A stretch of 64,000 nt of DNA from Pararge aegeria (Eukaryota; Arthropoda; Insecta; Lepidoptera; Nymphalidae): positions 6,016,501 to 6,080,500 of the forward strand of contig NC_053190.1 in the NCBI RefSeq assembly GCF_905163445.1, given 5' to 3'. Position 1 is the stretch's first letter, and each line of letters begins with the position of its first letter. The notes under the pieces are model-generated. The model did not search any database, was not told where the DNA came from, and saw only the letters and a program-made list of their open reading frames with translations. Made by a program: the position numbers and the translations under genes. Shown here one piece after another: positions 45,901 through 55,230 of the stretch.

Positions 45901-46795
45901 TTTGATACCCATAGTGAGACCCATTTTGGATCAATTTTCATCATAGCAAAGAACACTCTCGACTAATTTACTTTTCAAACAAAAAAAAACCTAAATCGGT
46001 GCATCCGTTCGGGTAACAGGCACGTCTCACTTCTAACACCGTTAATTTTGCGTCAGAGGGTAAAAACATTTGATTCTACCAGCAGCCTTATCAAAAAGTT
46101 TAATATTATGTCATGTTATTTATTAGGTAAAGATCGACTGGGATGTTGCCTTATTTCCGGACCGGAAGCTATAAAGGGCCAGTATGCCCATCCGCCGTTA
46201 TATTACAGATACTTATTTTAGCAAAAACAATATAGTATAAGGAAATTACAAACGGCCATAAGATAGTTTCTGATACACAAAGAAATTTAAACAATGCTCA
46301 TATACATAAAACCGATACGTAATAGATATAAAGTCTTTAATGCATATTTTAATAAATAGAAATCCCAAGAGTATTTCATGACTATTTAACGGCCGATTGG
46401 CTCAGTGGACAGCGACCCTGCTTTCTGAGTCCAGGGCCCATGGGTTCGATTCCCACAACCATACAATGTCTGTGTGATTAACATGAACGTTTTTCAGTAT
46501 ATTTAGTATTTTTGTATATTATTCATAAAATTATTCATCAGTTATCTTAGTACTCATACCTCACAAGCTCTAACTTTAGGACTATATGGCGCTGTGTGTA
46601 TTGTCGTAGTATATTTAGTTATTTATAGGAAAAAAAAATAAAAAAATTATGTGCTAAAAATCCAAATTTTTCAATTCAATTTAATTTTTTTTATCATAAC
46701 AGTCCTTTTTTTTATTTTCAGAAAGCTGTGGATGCACTGCTAATTCCGTTTGGGGCATTATTCCATCGACATTCGTATTTCTAATTATATTATAG
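36946..46795 (+). CDS. Beat-family immunoglobulin-domain protein (Beat gene 2), complete
   Basis: Six exons (36946-36988, 39865-40073, 42432-42567, 43136-43401, 44730-44922, 46722-46795) join in phase to 306 residues. A hydrophobic signal peptide MFSALIIAILLWKHV is followed by Ig domain 1, with LLGCQFDL, LYSVKWYKDGREFYRYVP and GLYRCEVSGEAP. Ig-like domain 2 has YIIGDLLEANCTSSRSRP and IMWLIND. Then come CQAALPPLYQDEV, an acidic linker rich in D, E and P, and a C-terminal ESCGCTANS with a hydrophobic end FVFLIIL, which suggests a GPI-anchor signal. LYSVKWYK and FYRYVP are hallmarks of the Beat family (secreted or anchored ligands of Side receptors in axon guidance); the role here is inferred. 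The start was chosen because the short exon supplies both a signal peptide and the needed phase-1 donor. It is a diverged paralogue of the gene at 1.5-5.5 kb. Confidence 0.9.
38445..38464. repeat. (TTAG)n short tandem repeat
   Basis: Five TTAG/TAGT units inside the first intron of Beat gene 2. Confidence 0.8.
39040..39282 (+). repeat. SINE family B copy (plus strand)
   Basis: GGGCAGCGACCCTGCTTTCT, GTGGGTTCGATTCCCACAAC, CAGTGTCTGGGTGTTTATC and TGTGTATTGTCGTAGTTAAT before a short A run. Lies in intron 1 of Beat gene 2. Confidence 0.88.
39597..39808 (-). repeat. RTE-type LINE 3' end (minus strand)
   Basis: ATCATCATCC, GTCTTTTGTAGGGAGTTCCA, CTGTCCACCTCGTTGAGGGC parallel 15286-15532. It ends about 55 bases before exon 2 of Beat gene 2. 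Confidence 0.75.
39865..40073 (+). CDS. Beat gene 2, exon 2: first half of Ig domain 1
   Basis: Acceptor tttatttcag ends at 39864, donor gtaagt starts at 40074. Encodes LVESIRIKELQVPG through the Cys of GCQFDLEG, the Trp of VKWYKDGREFYRYVP, and ends GVFVD in phase 0. Confidence 0.93.
40456..40482. repeat. GC-rich perfect palindrome, 11-bp arms
   Basis: ACGGCGCCTAA (40456-40466) pairs with TTAGGCGCCGT (40472-40482) around GGCCG. In an intron of Beat gene 2. Confidence 0.85.
40620..40770 (-). repeat. Degraded SINE family A piece (minus strand)
   Basis: GGACACGGGTTTGCATG, CCGCCTTTCAGAACATTATG, GAAGAACTCTCGGTTTCCTC. Confidence 0.65.
40940..41095 (-). repeat. Repeat family G copy (minus strand, partial)
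   Basis: Inverse of 23215-23370: AAAATCAAGTGACTCTCATT, GGTACGCGTCGCGTAGCG, GCGCGTGTCAGTCTTTTTAT. Confidence 0.7.
41095..41245 (-). repeat. Repeat family C copy (LINE 3'-end-like, minus strand)
   Basis: TTTGTACACCACTACACAGT and AGGAAAATAAAG also occur at 45390-45425 in a longer copy. Confidence 0.7.
41950..42212 (-). repeat. SINE family A copy (minus strand)
   Basis: CATCACATCAACCCATTACC, GGCCGTAGTCCACCACGCTG, AAAACGCACATAACTTGGAA. The tRNA-like head is replaced by other sequence. Confidence 0.88.
42252..42402 (+). mobile_element. Helitron-like element, CTAG 3' end
   Basis: TTCTTGTGTGCGTGTGTATG, AAACGGCTGGACCGATTTGA, GGTTTAGATTCACAAATCAG and end GGGTCCGCTAG. A close copy lies at 55065-55230. 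Confidence 0.55.
42432..42567 (+). CDS. Beat gene 2, exon 3: second half of Ig domain 1
   Basis: Acceptor attctag ends at 42431 and donor gtacgt starts at 42568. Encodes VSHSSSTMVALDHLTKDSAG, then LYRCEVSGEAPYF, ending in phase 1. A Helitron-like element ends only 29 bases upstream. Confidence 0.92.
43136..43401 (+). CDS. Beat gene 2, exon 4: second Ig-like domain
   Basis: Acceptor tatattgcag ends at 43135 and donor gtaaat starts at 43402. Encodes LPNNKPRVTGLENEYIIGD, the Cys of EANCTSSRSRP, the Trp of IMWLIND, and ends RDGVLTVK in phase 0. Confidence 0.93.
43575..43848 (+). mobile_element. Helitron-like element, CTAG 3' end
   Basis: GTGGATGTTTGTTACTCAAT, CAAAAACGGCTGAACAGC, then end GCAGAGTCGCGGGTAGAAGC-TAG at 43848. 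Intronic in Beat gene 2. Confidence 0.6.
44505..44662 (+). repeat. Repeat family D copy
   Basis: GCTGAGTTTCTTGCCGGCTC, CCGGTGGTAGAGTCACTACA, then AATAAATGAATTTTGAATTT. Looks like a LINE 3' end; 67 bases upstream of exon 5. Confidence 0.7.
44730..44922 (+). CDS. Beat gene 2, exon 5: post-Ig cysteine and acidic linker
   Basis: Acceptor ttcatttcag ends at 44729 and donor gtaaga starts at 44923. Starts CQAALPPLYQDEV and continues through a Pro/Asp/Glu-rich linker to ELVI in phase 1. Confidence 0.9.
45370..45610 (-). repeat. Repeat family C copy (minus strand)
   Basis: TTTGTACACCACTACACAGT, CAGCCTTATCGCTTAAAAGC, GATCTCTGCCAGGCAACTAG. The same core, GCCTGG-AGA-ATC, is in the outer arms of the 18.4-19.6 kb inverted repeat. 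Confidence 0.75.
46391..46645 (+). repeat. SINE family B copy (plus strand, full head)
   Basis: GGCCGATTGGCTCAGTGGAC has a good A box; the B box is GGGTTCGATTCCC. Tail TGTGTATTGTCGTAGTATAT. Ends about 75 bases before exon 6 of Beat gene 2. Confidence 0.9.
46722..46795 (+). CDS. Beat gene 2, exon 6: hydrophobic C-terminus
   Basis: Acceptor tttattttcag ends at 46721; the stop TAG is 46793-46795. Encodes ESCGCTANSVWGIIPSTF and VFLIIL. Small residues followed by a hydrophobic end fit a GPI-anchor signal. Confidence 0.8.
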
Positions 46796-46899
46796 ACTTT
46801 TTATTAATTTGTTTGTTTGTCTATATGAGCATATTTTATTTGTCCATCTTTTTGAAACATTCTTAAACAATTATTAATTATGTATTATTAGTGATTTTT

Positions 46900-46905
46900 A
46901 TTAAA
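46900..46905 (+). terminator. Candidate poly(A) signal of Beat gene 2
   Basis: ATTAAA 105 bases after the stop codon. Confidence 0.3.
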
Positions 46906-48500
46906 CAGTATTATTGCATAGCACTTTGCATTGTTATACCATAAATATATTACTTTATAGTTTAATTTCAATTACCACACTAAATTAAGCTTAAAGCACA
47001 TATATCATTACTAACCACCTTTACAAAATCAGATTATAATTGTATACAACCGCTTTATCGGTGTATAATATTTTGCTTGTGTGATATGCCAACGAATTCC
47101 TTCGAAATCCGTGAGGTCTTATTTTGAAATGGGTTCGATTCCCGAGTCGACCAAAAAATTGAGAGGGTTTAGGTTTTTCTTTATACCAATTTGGATTTAG
47201 AAATTTTCACCCATTGCCTCGGATAGAGCGTTTAATCTTCTTTTTTATTATCTTTCTACTCGAGTGATAATAATCTTCAAAGCCCACTGATACGCATGGA
47301 AACAACATGGTTTCTCTAAGGTCTAAATCCTCAACCCACGACGGAATGGACCTTTGCCATGCAACCGGACTGAGGAGAATGATAAAATATTCAGAGCATA
47401 CTAAAATTATTTCAACCTTTTAGGCTAATGTAGTTACGGCATTTCATTTTACATATATCTTTGAATTGGTAAAATCGTAATCAAGACGAAACTTTGTACG
47501 TATACCGACTTAGTTTTATCTAACTTGTCCTATAATGTCAATACATTTTTCGTTTCTTTTTAGTGTAAAGTATTTTTAACATCCAAATTTGTAAAAAAAC
47601 TTATAAACACTTTTCACTAAAAAGTAAAAAAAGGAATATAATATGTATAATTAAAAACCACTGCAAGTTGTTTCTTTCATTTTGACAGCACCCAAGCACT
47701 TTGGTCACAAACGAAATGTAATAATGTACCCGTTACTAAAACAGTTTACCTACCTGTTTTATATTAAATCAGGCCGCGAGTTAAATCTATTTAAAATAAA
47801 ATTAATAGACTGCTGATTACGTTTATCACGACATTTAATTAGGTCGGCGCGGATAAGCTTCCAAACCGCCAAATAGGTAAATAAAATATTTTAATATACA
47901 GAAACATTAATCAACTGATATAATATATTGTACTCGTATATGCAATGAGTTTTTACATACAATTCAATTTATTCGTTTTATTCTTTATAAGCATTAGGTA
48001 CTTTACTTACTTGACGAAGCTAACTAAAAAAACAAATCTGATGAAAATTGTGATTCGTACTTTAATTAGAGAATTTATTTCATGCATAAATAGTCGCTTC
48101 AACTATACCTGAACAAAACTAAAAACTTCAAATCTTGTAAGAGTTAACCATTAAGATGAAAACACAAATAAGACAAGTTAAATACTTTTTTTATATAAAT
48201 AATGAAACATTGGCATATTAATATTATTAATATGCCAATGTTTACGCTAAAATGGATCTTCTTAGCACCGTAAAAAGCATATTATATAAGCCCGTTTATT
48301 ATTAGTTTCTGTAATACAAAAACTAAAAATTATGTAAAAAGTAGCCTTGGTTGATTTTACTCTTGCATAGGTTATGCCCTAAAACCATTTCTATTATGGA
48401 AGAGTAGACCTATGCCCAATAGTGGGTTTAATAGGCTGCGGACGATAATGATGAGTTACACTAAAATTACGATAAGGTTACATAAAAAATGCATTAGGTT
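46906..48500. other. Convergent intergenic region between Beat gene 2 and resilin
   Basis: Both genes end here. 47085-47290 holds a degraded SINE-like piece (GGGTTCGATTCCCGAGTCGA). A palindrome is at 48205-48243. Nothing else recognised. Confidence 0.5.
48205..48243. repeat. Perfect 19-bp-arm palindrome with a 1-base centre
   Basis: AAACATTGGCATATTAATA (48205-48223) pairs exactly with 48225-48243. It lies about 370 bases beyond the resilin stop codon. Confidence 0.9.
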
Positions 48501-48508
48501 TTAATTGA

Positions 48509-48552
48509 TTTATTAAGAATTAAAAAAGTTTAATCTACAATGTGTATTTATT
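48509..48552 (-). terminator. Candidate poly(A) signals of resilin
   Basis: AATAAA on the minus strand at 48514-48509 and 48552-48547, about 58-100 bases after the stop codon. Confidence 0.5.
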
Positions 48553-48609
48553 TACAAGACATCGAGATGAGATTGACTTAATTAGGATTCGGTTGTCGGT
48601 GCCTAACTT

Positions 48610-48986
48610 TTAGTATCCAGAACCACGTTGCCCACTCGGACCACCGCTGGGGTAACCTTCGCTTCCCCCTTGAGCGCCATTCCTCCCATCTTGAGCTCTG
48701 CCACCAGGATAGCCTCCCTGACTACCAGGATAGTTTCCACCGCCTTGCCCACCTCTGCCTCTAGCACCTTGTTGTCCACTGGGATAGCCGCTACTACCAC
48801 CTTGTCCGTTACTGAGATAGCCTTGATCGTTACTTGGGTAACCGCCAGCGCCAGATCCTGAGCCGAAACCGGGTTGCTGATATCTTCCACCTTGACCTGA
48901 ACCAGGTTGTTGAGGGTAGCCAGCTCCACTTCCAGCGAAAGCTTCAGCGTTGGCATCAGCACGTGGATAACCTTGATTTCTTCCTC
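48610..48986 (-). CDS. resilin: Resilin exon 5: C-terminal Gly/Tyr-rich part
   Basis: Acceptor ttatag before 48986; stop TAA at 48612-48610. Starts GGRNQGYPRADANAEAF and carries repeated GYP motifs. Confidence 0.92.
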
Positions 48987-51333
48987 CTATAAATAAGTTA
49001 TATATATACAATGAACATAAAGAATTATATAATCCTTATTCCCAGTATCATGTAAGTAAGTACGAGTATTATGTAAGAATTACTTTTTTTAGACGCGACA
49101 TCTTTTCCCCCTTCATCTTAAGAAATGTCAAAAAAACATGTCCTCAAAATTAAAAATAAATATATCTAATCGCTAATATTATAACATATTTTTTAACTCC
49201 ATAAATATTTAAAAATATTACCACTTGCAAAACCAGATCCACTGCCACCACCAGATCCTGGAAAGTAAACAAACAAATTAAATTAAAATTTAATCTCAAA
49301 ATATTGTAAAAAAAAAGCTTAACTACGTTTTTTATTGCACTTGATACAGCCCGCCTTGCTTGAATTAACCGCAAAGCTAATTTGAAGCGTATATACTACT
49401 CGTAACTTGCACATATTTTAAGAGAATTCCTCTCAACAGAATAATTAATATGTTCGTTGATATCTAGGTGAAGTTAAGAAACCAAATACCTGGTAAAAGT
49501 CATCAAACATAATCAGGTTTTCTTCTCTGCAGATAGCTAGATATGCGTAAGAAAACTAGATATGGATTGCTTTGTAATAAACGACTACTACCTACTACTC
49601 GTAGCAGTAGCGTTATTTAGGATTCAACGCCCTGAACCGTTAAGATTGGCCGCCTTGTACTATTCGCATTTACTGTATCCCTATTTACACATTTATGTTA
49701 TAAATACAAGAGCTTTTATGTGTGGAGAGGTTAGAGCTACAACAGAATCATGCTTTAGCTAATCTTCTATCAATAGGAACTATTAATTTTTCGAGATAGA
49801 GATTACATTCTCTCAAACTTCTGCTTGCGCTGGCCCCCGCCGCGGGCTTTAGCCGCTAAGCCGCTAGCCGCTTCCCGCCCTTGGCTAAATACGCCTATGA
49901 CTATTAGTAGTAGAGCTTACTGTGACAGAGCTCGTTCCGGAAAGTTCTACAGCCATGTTTATTTCTGTCACTAAGCAGCATTGCTGTGTTCCTTTCTGAA
50001 GGGCTGCCGGTGATTTAACAGGCACATTAAAACCTACGCCTATAGTTGATGGACACTGGATAAGATTTGCAAAGTATTGCTTCGTCTATAGGCGTCGTTT
50101 TTAACTTACCATTAGATGAGCTATGATGATGATGCTAGTTCCATCATTTATTACTATTGGAAAAAAAACTAATAAGCAGAGATACAATAAACAAACCCTC
50201 ATATCGGATCTGAGGCTTGTAGCCCTCCCGATCAGCCTCATACTCGACCACTTGCTTCCTACCGTCGGGCAATACAACGTTATACTCCCCTGTGGTAACG
50301 TCACCGTCACGACGTTCTGAGTGACCGAATTTAGTACCTGTCGCTGCATCATCGACCTCATAGCTAAACTCGTACTTAGCTGGACCCTGTAACAATAATA
50401 TCAACATTAAAAATGCTCCCGGTCATTTTAAAATGTCCACAACTGCAGAGCTTTTTGTTAGCGTATAATGTATAAAAAGTGCCTAAGATCTGGTTCTGTA
50501 ATCATCTAAGCTGGTCAGTTACTTAAGAACAGTGGTAAGTTAATATTTATACACACAAACGCAGATACATAATAACCTCTCTCTTACCCTCAACACCTGC
50601 CATCTGCGTTCCGCAGTAGGTCAAAAGTCAATAAAAAAATCGTAAAAATAACTAAATATAGAACTTACATTAGAGTCATCCACCCCTGATCCACGATAAT
50701 TTTGATTATTTTTATCTAGTTCATTACCGAAATCAGGGGTGCCGTAAGAAGAAGAGGGAGATCCACCAAACTGTTGCCTCGAGCCTTGACTTTGGCGACC
50801 AGCATTTCCACCATTGAAGTTTCCAGGCGCGTAATCCGTAGATGGTGTTCCATAAGAAGTATCTGGCCTTTGAGAAGTGCCGCGACCGCGGAATGGAGAA
50901 TTGCCACCACTGCTGCCACCTTGTTGGTTAGGAGCTCCATATTGTTGACTGGGAGATTGTCCCTGGCGACCTCGCGAACCATCTCTTTGAAATCCAGAAG
51001 AGCCTTGTCCGGGTACTCCATATTCAGAAGATAATGAATTTGAAGGGTAATTTCCTGGAGCATTATAGTTCCCACCGAACTGACTTTGTGACCCTGAACC
51101 AGGTCTGCCCTGCCCTATATTAGGAGCTCCATATTGCGATGAAGGTCGTCCGCCTGATCCTGAGCTCGGAGGTAAGTAGCTATTTACTGGTGGTTCACAT
51201 TTGGTCGTCCTTACCAAGAGAACTGCGAGGGAGAAAAGCCACTGGAAAATAAATTACATAGTATTAATAGCATGAAGAAAAAATATCTAAGATGATGAAC
51301 AGGAAATATTATAATGCTTACAACTAATATCAT
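48610..51333 (-). CDS. resilin: Pro-resilin (elastic cuticle protein with RR chitin-binding domain)
   Basis: Five exons on the minus strand (51333-51322, 51241-50669, 50386-50197, 49257-49222, 48986-48610) join in phase to 395 residues. Residues 1-19 form a signal peptide, MILV-WLFSLAVLLVRTTKC, followed by EPPVNSYLPPSS, the usual start of mature insect resilin. Residues about 30-190 are disordered Gly/Ser/Gln-rich repeats built around YGAP, YGVP and YGTP. Residues about 196-259 are an RR-type chitin-binding domain: PAKYEFSYEV, GHSERRDGDVTTGEYNVVLP, VEYEADREGYKPQIRYEG. The rest is Gly-rich with many GYP motifs, ending GSGY. In insects this protein is secreted into rubber-like cuticle, crosslinked through tyrosines and attached to chitin. 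Domain order and key motifs match insect resilin; orthology is very likely. Confidence 0.95.
49222..49257 (-). CDS. resilin: Resilin exon 4: 36-bp microexon
   Basis: Acceptor ctttccag before 49257 and donor gtaata from 49221. Encodes GSGGGSGSGFAS. Phase 1 at both ends, so it can be included or skipped without shifting the frame. Confidence 0.75.
50197..50386 (-). CDS. resilin: Resilin exon 3: RR chitin-binding domain
   Basis: Acceptor gttacag before 50386. The donor at 50196 is gtttgt, weaker than consensus, chosen because it keeps the Gly-rich frame in exons 4 and 5. Begins in phase 0, ends in phase 1. Confidence 0.9.
50669..51241 (-). CDS. resilin: Resilin exon 2: signal peptide and N-terminal elastic repeats
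   Basis: Acceptor attttccag just before 51241, donor gtaagt from 50668. 191 codons, phase 0 at both ends. Contains about five YGxP repeats, fewer and less regular than in Drosophila resilin. Confidence 0.93.
51322..51333 (-). CDS. resilin: Resilin exon 1 (MILV)
   Basis: ATG in context AAAATGA; donor gtaagc starts at 51321. Only four codons, phase 0. The signal peptide is completed by exon 2. Confidence 0.85.
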
Positions 51334-51399
51334 TTTAATGGAGTTTTAACTTCAATTCTACGATTTTAGTATTGTTCCTTTAATCACTCTTGAGTTTGG

Positions 51400-51434
51400 A
51401 GTAAATTGAAATCCTCTAGTCTAAGCTTATATAG
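51400..51434 (-). promoter_or_regulatory. resilin: Core promoter of resilin
   Basis: Minus-strand TATATAAG at 51433-51426, with an initiator-like TTCAAT around 51409-51405, about 75 bases before the start codon. Spacing fits a TATA promoter. Confidence 0.6.
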
Positions 51435-53290
51435 TGTGAATCAAAATAGTGAATGTCCTATCAATAGTAATTCCAGAAAGTGCACGCGCATCGTGGCTGA
51501 TTTTAATTTTGTGCATTTGTGTCCAAATGTAGGGCGCTCAAATCCTTGTCACTATTCAACATTGCAATAAATTACATTTATGTGTACTACTTATTACATT
51601 TAAACAATACTTAGTAACTATTATTGAATATGTATTTTTAATTCTGCAATTTTGTTAATGAATACATTACGCAGGTTTCTAATATTTTATAATATCTATT
51701 TGTATTCGCTTGTGTTGTTCGAATCCTAATGTTGTCTTGCAGAAATCGACACTTAGCAAGAAGGCCGCCTTTTGTATACTACTTCTTTTATTCCAGTGAG
51801 CATATTAAATCAATGTTTAATGCTCCTTTTATATCCCTAGCTTTGTAGTAGTTTAATGTAAAATTAAATTAAAAATTAATGTATTTATCTACTATTACAG
51901 CATCAGTTCTTCGCCAACAATGTTCTCTGGATCTGGTAAGATAATAAGTTAGTAATGCGATACCTGTGTTTTCCTGTCTTTTGCTGGACATATTTTTACA
52001 AACTCAGTGGTTGAGGGAGATAGAAAAATGCCTAAAAATCATATGTTTTCAAAATTTAAAAGACGCAAAAAGCATTTTCGGTAACGGGCTGATATGATGA
52101 TGATGATGATGTAGTGTACGTGCCGAGTCTTTGAAGTAGCCTTTGCCCGCCGAACTCCTGGAGCTCTGAATTGAAAACACCGTTGCCGAAGCAACAAATT
52201 GAGGCATCTAACACTTTTGCTTTAATCATTCATCGGATGAATATGTTCGTGAGTGATCTGTGTCACCTCGATCGTGCGCGTGGCCCGAGTATGGTGCAAT
52301 GTGCGCGCTCTAATTCAGTATTCAATGTTCGCACACTGCCCCAAACCGGAGGGGGCACAGTAAAAAAGAAATATAGACACTTTTGAAACGTGAAGTCAGT
52401 CTTTTTGTAGTGATTTTACAACCAGTAGGCAAGAACCTCCTTTGTCTTTGAAGCGCAAACGAAGCACTTCAAGATTACCTGCATTCCACTGGCGTGTAAG
52501 ATGCGGTCATTCACATTTTCAGCCCTGTCATATTTTATTCCACCAGTCTAAGATGGTACCGGGCTAATCTGTTAGGAAATATGGCAGTTATATTTTTAAC
52601 CTATACCCGTTTTAAATCGGTTTCTACGCGATATTGTACCGGAATGTTAAATCGCTTAACGGTACGTCTTTATCTAACTAGCCACAGCCAGACCAGACAA
52701 AAGAAAATGAAAAAATTATAAATTACTGAATTGGGGCAATTCGGAAATTTATAATTTCTGCTGGGAATTGAACCATTACAACTTAAAACTGTGTGTGTGT
52801 GTAATTGTGTGAGGCGCTTATGCCTCTCGAAACTTTTGCAGCAGTCTGCGATGAACAAAACACATTTGCCATCGGAAATCGTATATATGTACCTATGGCG
52901 AACTATATTATTATTTCTCACTGAATAATATAATTGTTTTATGAAGTATCTACTGTTGCACCTAGTTGGTCTAGTAGTTAGTTTAGATCACGAGGACATA
53001 GGTTCGATTCCTCGGTCAAATTTAAATTTTATTTCATGAAATTTTTAGTACCAGCCTGGTGTTAAGTACATTACCTATTTGTAATTTTTTTACACACGTT
53101 CAAGAGATATCACATAACACATTATACTTACTTGTGTTAGCATATACTGTAATTGTAAGCATTTTCAACTATAGATGACGTGGTTCTATTCTAGTGAGTT
53201 TTTCTGTAAAAAAATCTCATAACCACCCAGCCTGGATCTAGGACATTGGTGGTCTCCATGCCCTGAGAGCTCATTAAGCCTGCGGTCCCG
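51435..53290. other. Upstream region of resilin
   Basis: No gene seen. 52078-52111 is a bare 3' tail of SINE family A (GGTAACGGGCTGATATGATG). 52130-52370 is a GC-richer stretch without repeat matches. 52540-52770 is a minus-strand family J SINE. Confidence 0.5.
52540..52770 (-). repeat. SINE family J copy (minus strand)
   Basis: CTAAGATGGTACCGGGCTAA, TCGGTTTCTACGCGATATTG, GCCACAGCCAGACCAGACAA, CTGCTGGGAATTGAACC. Confidence 0.75.
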
Positions 53291-53570
53291 ATTCATCATA
53301 ATCATTATATCAATCCATTAGCCCACTACAGCGCACGGGTCTCCTTCCACAATGAGATGGAGTTAAGGCCATATTCCACCACGCCGGACTGGACTCCACA
53401 TACATTTGTGAACATTATGGAGAACTCTCAGGCATGCAGGTTTACCCACGATGTTTTCCTTCACCGTTTAAGCAAGTGGTATTTTAATTGCTTAACTTAA
53501 AAAAGTTAGTGGGATTCGAAGTTGGTTCGCCGAAAGTGTAGTCGAAGTCCTACCTACTGGATATCACCGC
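53291..53570 (-). repeat. SINE family A copy (minus strand)
   Basis: CCCACTACAGCGCACGGGTC, CTCTCAGGCATGCAGGTTTA, TTCCTTCACCGTTTAAGCAA and the ATCACCGC head at 53563-53570. Confidence 0.88.
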
Positions 53571-53639
53571 TTTTGTTTGATACGGGGGGCAATTTCTTCT
53601 AAGATACCGCTATGGCGCTTAGAACCAAAATAACTTTCG

Positions 53640-53755
53640 TAAGTTTTTCGTTGTAAGTTTCCGAATGTACATATTTTTTATGTAATTTACCCATCATAAG
53701 TACGCCTCTATGTGTCTTTTTACATAAAGAAATATTTGACTTTGACTTTGACTTC
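53640..53755 (+). repeat. Repeat family E 3' end
   Basis: Ends ATAAAGAAATATTTGACTTT then GACTTTGACTT, as at 58520-58552. Confidence 0.65.
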
Positions 53756-54074
53756 AGGTTACAAATAATTTGAACAAACAGAGAAGGGTATATATAGGGC
53801 TCATTAATGAAGCCTCTAATGTATCCTTGTCAGAGGCGCTCATGATCGTCACGTTCGCGAGTGATTTCTTACGAACGTGCAATCCGGAGCGTGCACGTCT
53901 CTTATGCAACTACACGAATATAATCGACTTGCTTCAATCCACGGATCCAACGTTGGACCAAGTTTTCTAGAGGCCATCAGTTATATCAAGACTACGCGGA
54001 CTTTTTTCAATATTAATATAATTAATTCCCGTTCGGAGCAGTTTAAGCCGTCGTTATAATTATTTGTGATAATA

Positions 54075-54195
54075 ATCGTTAAGGCCCACCAACCCGCATT
54101 GGAGCAAAGCGTTGGGTCTATGCTCTTCAACCGTCTCTCCTATGATAGAGAAGGCATGTGCTCAGCAGTGGGACGTTGATAGCAGATTAATGATG
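54075..54195 (+). repeat. SINE-like repeat (family L)
   Basis: AAGGCCCACCAACCCGCATT, GTCTCTCCTATGATAGAGAA, GTGCTCAGCAGTGGGACG. Related fragments at 375-490, 2905-2990, 39295-39365 and 57480-57545. Confidence 0.65.
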
Positions 54196-54245
54196 AATGA
54201 ATTAAATAATTGATAGACACAGCAGATGGCCTACTAAAGTGGAAA

Positions 54246-54545
54246 AACTTTTTTTGTTTTTTTTATTCCACTACAAGTTAGCCCTTGACCGCAAACTCAC
54301 GTGATGGTAAGTGATGATGCAATCTAAGATCGTCACGGGCTAACCTGTAAGGGGTATAGCAGTCTAAGTGGTTTCTACGCACGCGTACGCTAAATTGCTT
54401 AGCAGCAGGTCTTTGTCGATAGGTTGCTATCTAGCCAAAGCTGAAGTCCCCTACCAGACCAGATCTGAGAAAAGTCAGATATTATAAATTTCCGCTGCCA
54501 CGGATTGAACTCGGGACCTCCAACATAAAACCAAAGCTCACTTGA
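54246..54545 (-). repeat. SINE family J copy (full length, minus strand)
   Basis: TTATTCCACTACAAGTTAGC, CACGTGATGGTAAGTGATGA, GATCGTCACGGGCTAACCTG, CAGATATTATAAATTTCCGC, GATTGAACTCGGGACCTCC. Confidence 0.85.
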
Positions 54546-55064
54546 TTATGCTCATACACATTTTATATGTCTTGTAGGGTTCAGCCAGCGTTTGCAATGT
54601 AAGCACAAAAAACATGTCTATTTACGACATCACATTACAAATCTCTAAAATGATCATTGGTCATTTAATATATATCGCATATTTTATACATATATTTTAT
54701 ACATATAAACCTTCCTTTTGTATCACTCTATATATTTATAACTAACCTCATCAAAACCCGTTGCGTAGTTTTATAGATCTAAGCATATTTAGGGACAGAT
54801 AGACTGCGGGAAGCGACGTTGTTTAATACCATGAAGTGAAGTGATAGCAATCTGTTTATACGCGATATACACGGTATATCAACCTGAACACTTAATCACC
54901 TTTAATTGATTAGCAATTATAAACCATAATAATTCGTACTTACATCATTATTATCTGATAACAGCCAATAAACAAGAGTTACATTTTATATTCATATGCA
55001 AATTTATATATCTATATTTATATTTATTTGTCGTAATTCATTATAGTATATTATATATATATAT

Positions 55065-55230
55065 ATATTTCTTGTGTGCGTGTGTATTTCACTGAACTCC
55101 TAAACGGCTGGACCGACTTGAATGAATTTTTTGGTATGCGTTTGGGTGGCACCCTGGTTGGTTTAGATTCACAAATCAGCCCGACAGATGGCGCTGGCGA
55201 TGGCTTTTGTCGTAATATATTTATTATTTC
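55065..55230 (+). mobile_element. Helitron-like element, copy of 42252-42402
   Basis: TTCTTGTGTGCGTGTGTATT, AAACGGCTGGACCGACTTGA, TTCACAAATCAGCCCGACAG. The CTAG end is replaced. Confidence 0.55.

Noticed and set aside
48628..48861. Plus-strand ORF opposite resilin
   Set aside because: Antisense of codon-biased repeats; no splice or domain support.
48603..48962. A 119-codon minus-strand ORF overlapping resilin exon 5
   Set aside because: It is the +1 frame of the Gly-rich repeat, with no signal peptide or domain; the resilin frame explains the region.
50716..51075. 119-codon minus-strand ORF inside resilin exon 2
   Set aside because: Out-of-frame shadow of the repeat-rich exon.
52970..53020. 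tRNA-like sequence with GGTTCGATTCC
   Set aside because: No full cloverleaf or acceptor stem can be folded; it looks like a decayed SINE head.
53770..54059. Two overlapping plus-strand ORFs of 60-66 codons
   Set aside because: Low complexity of support: no motif, no conserved start and repeats on both sides.
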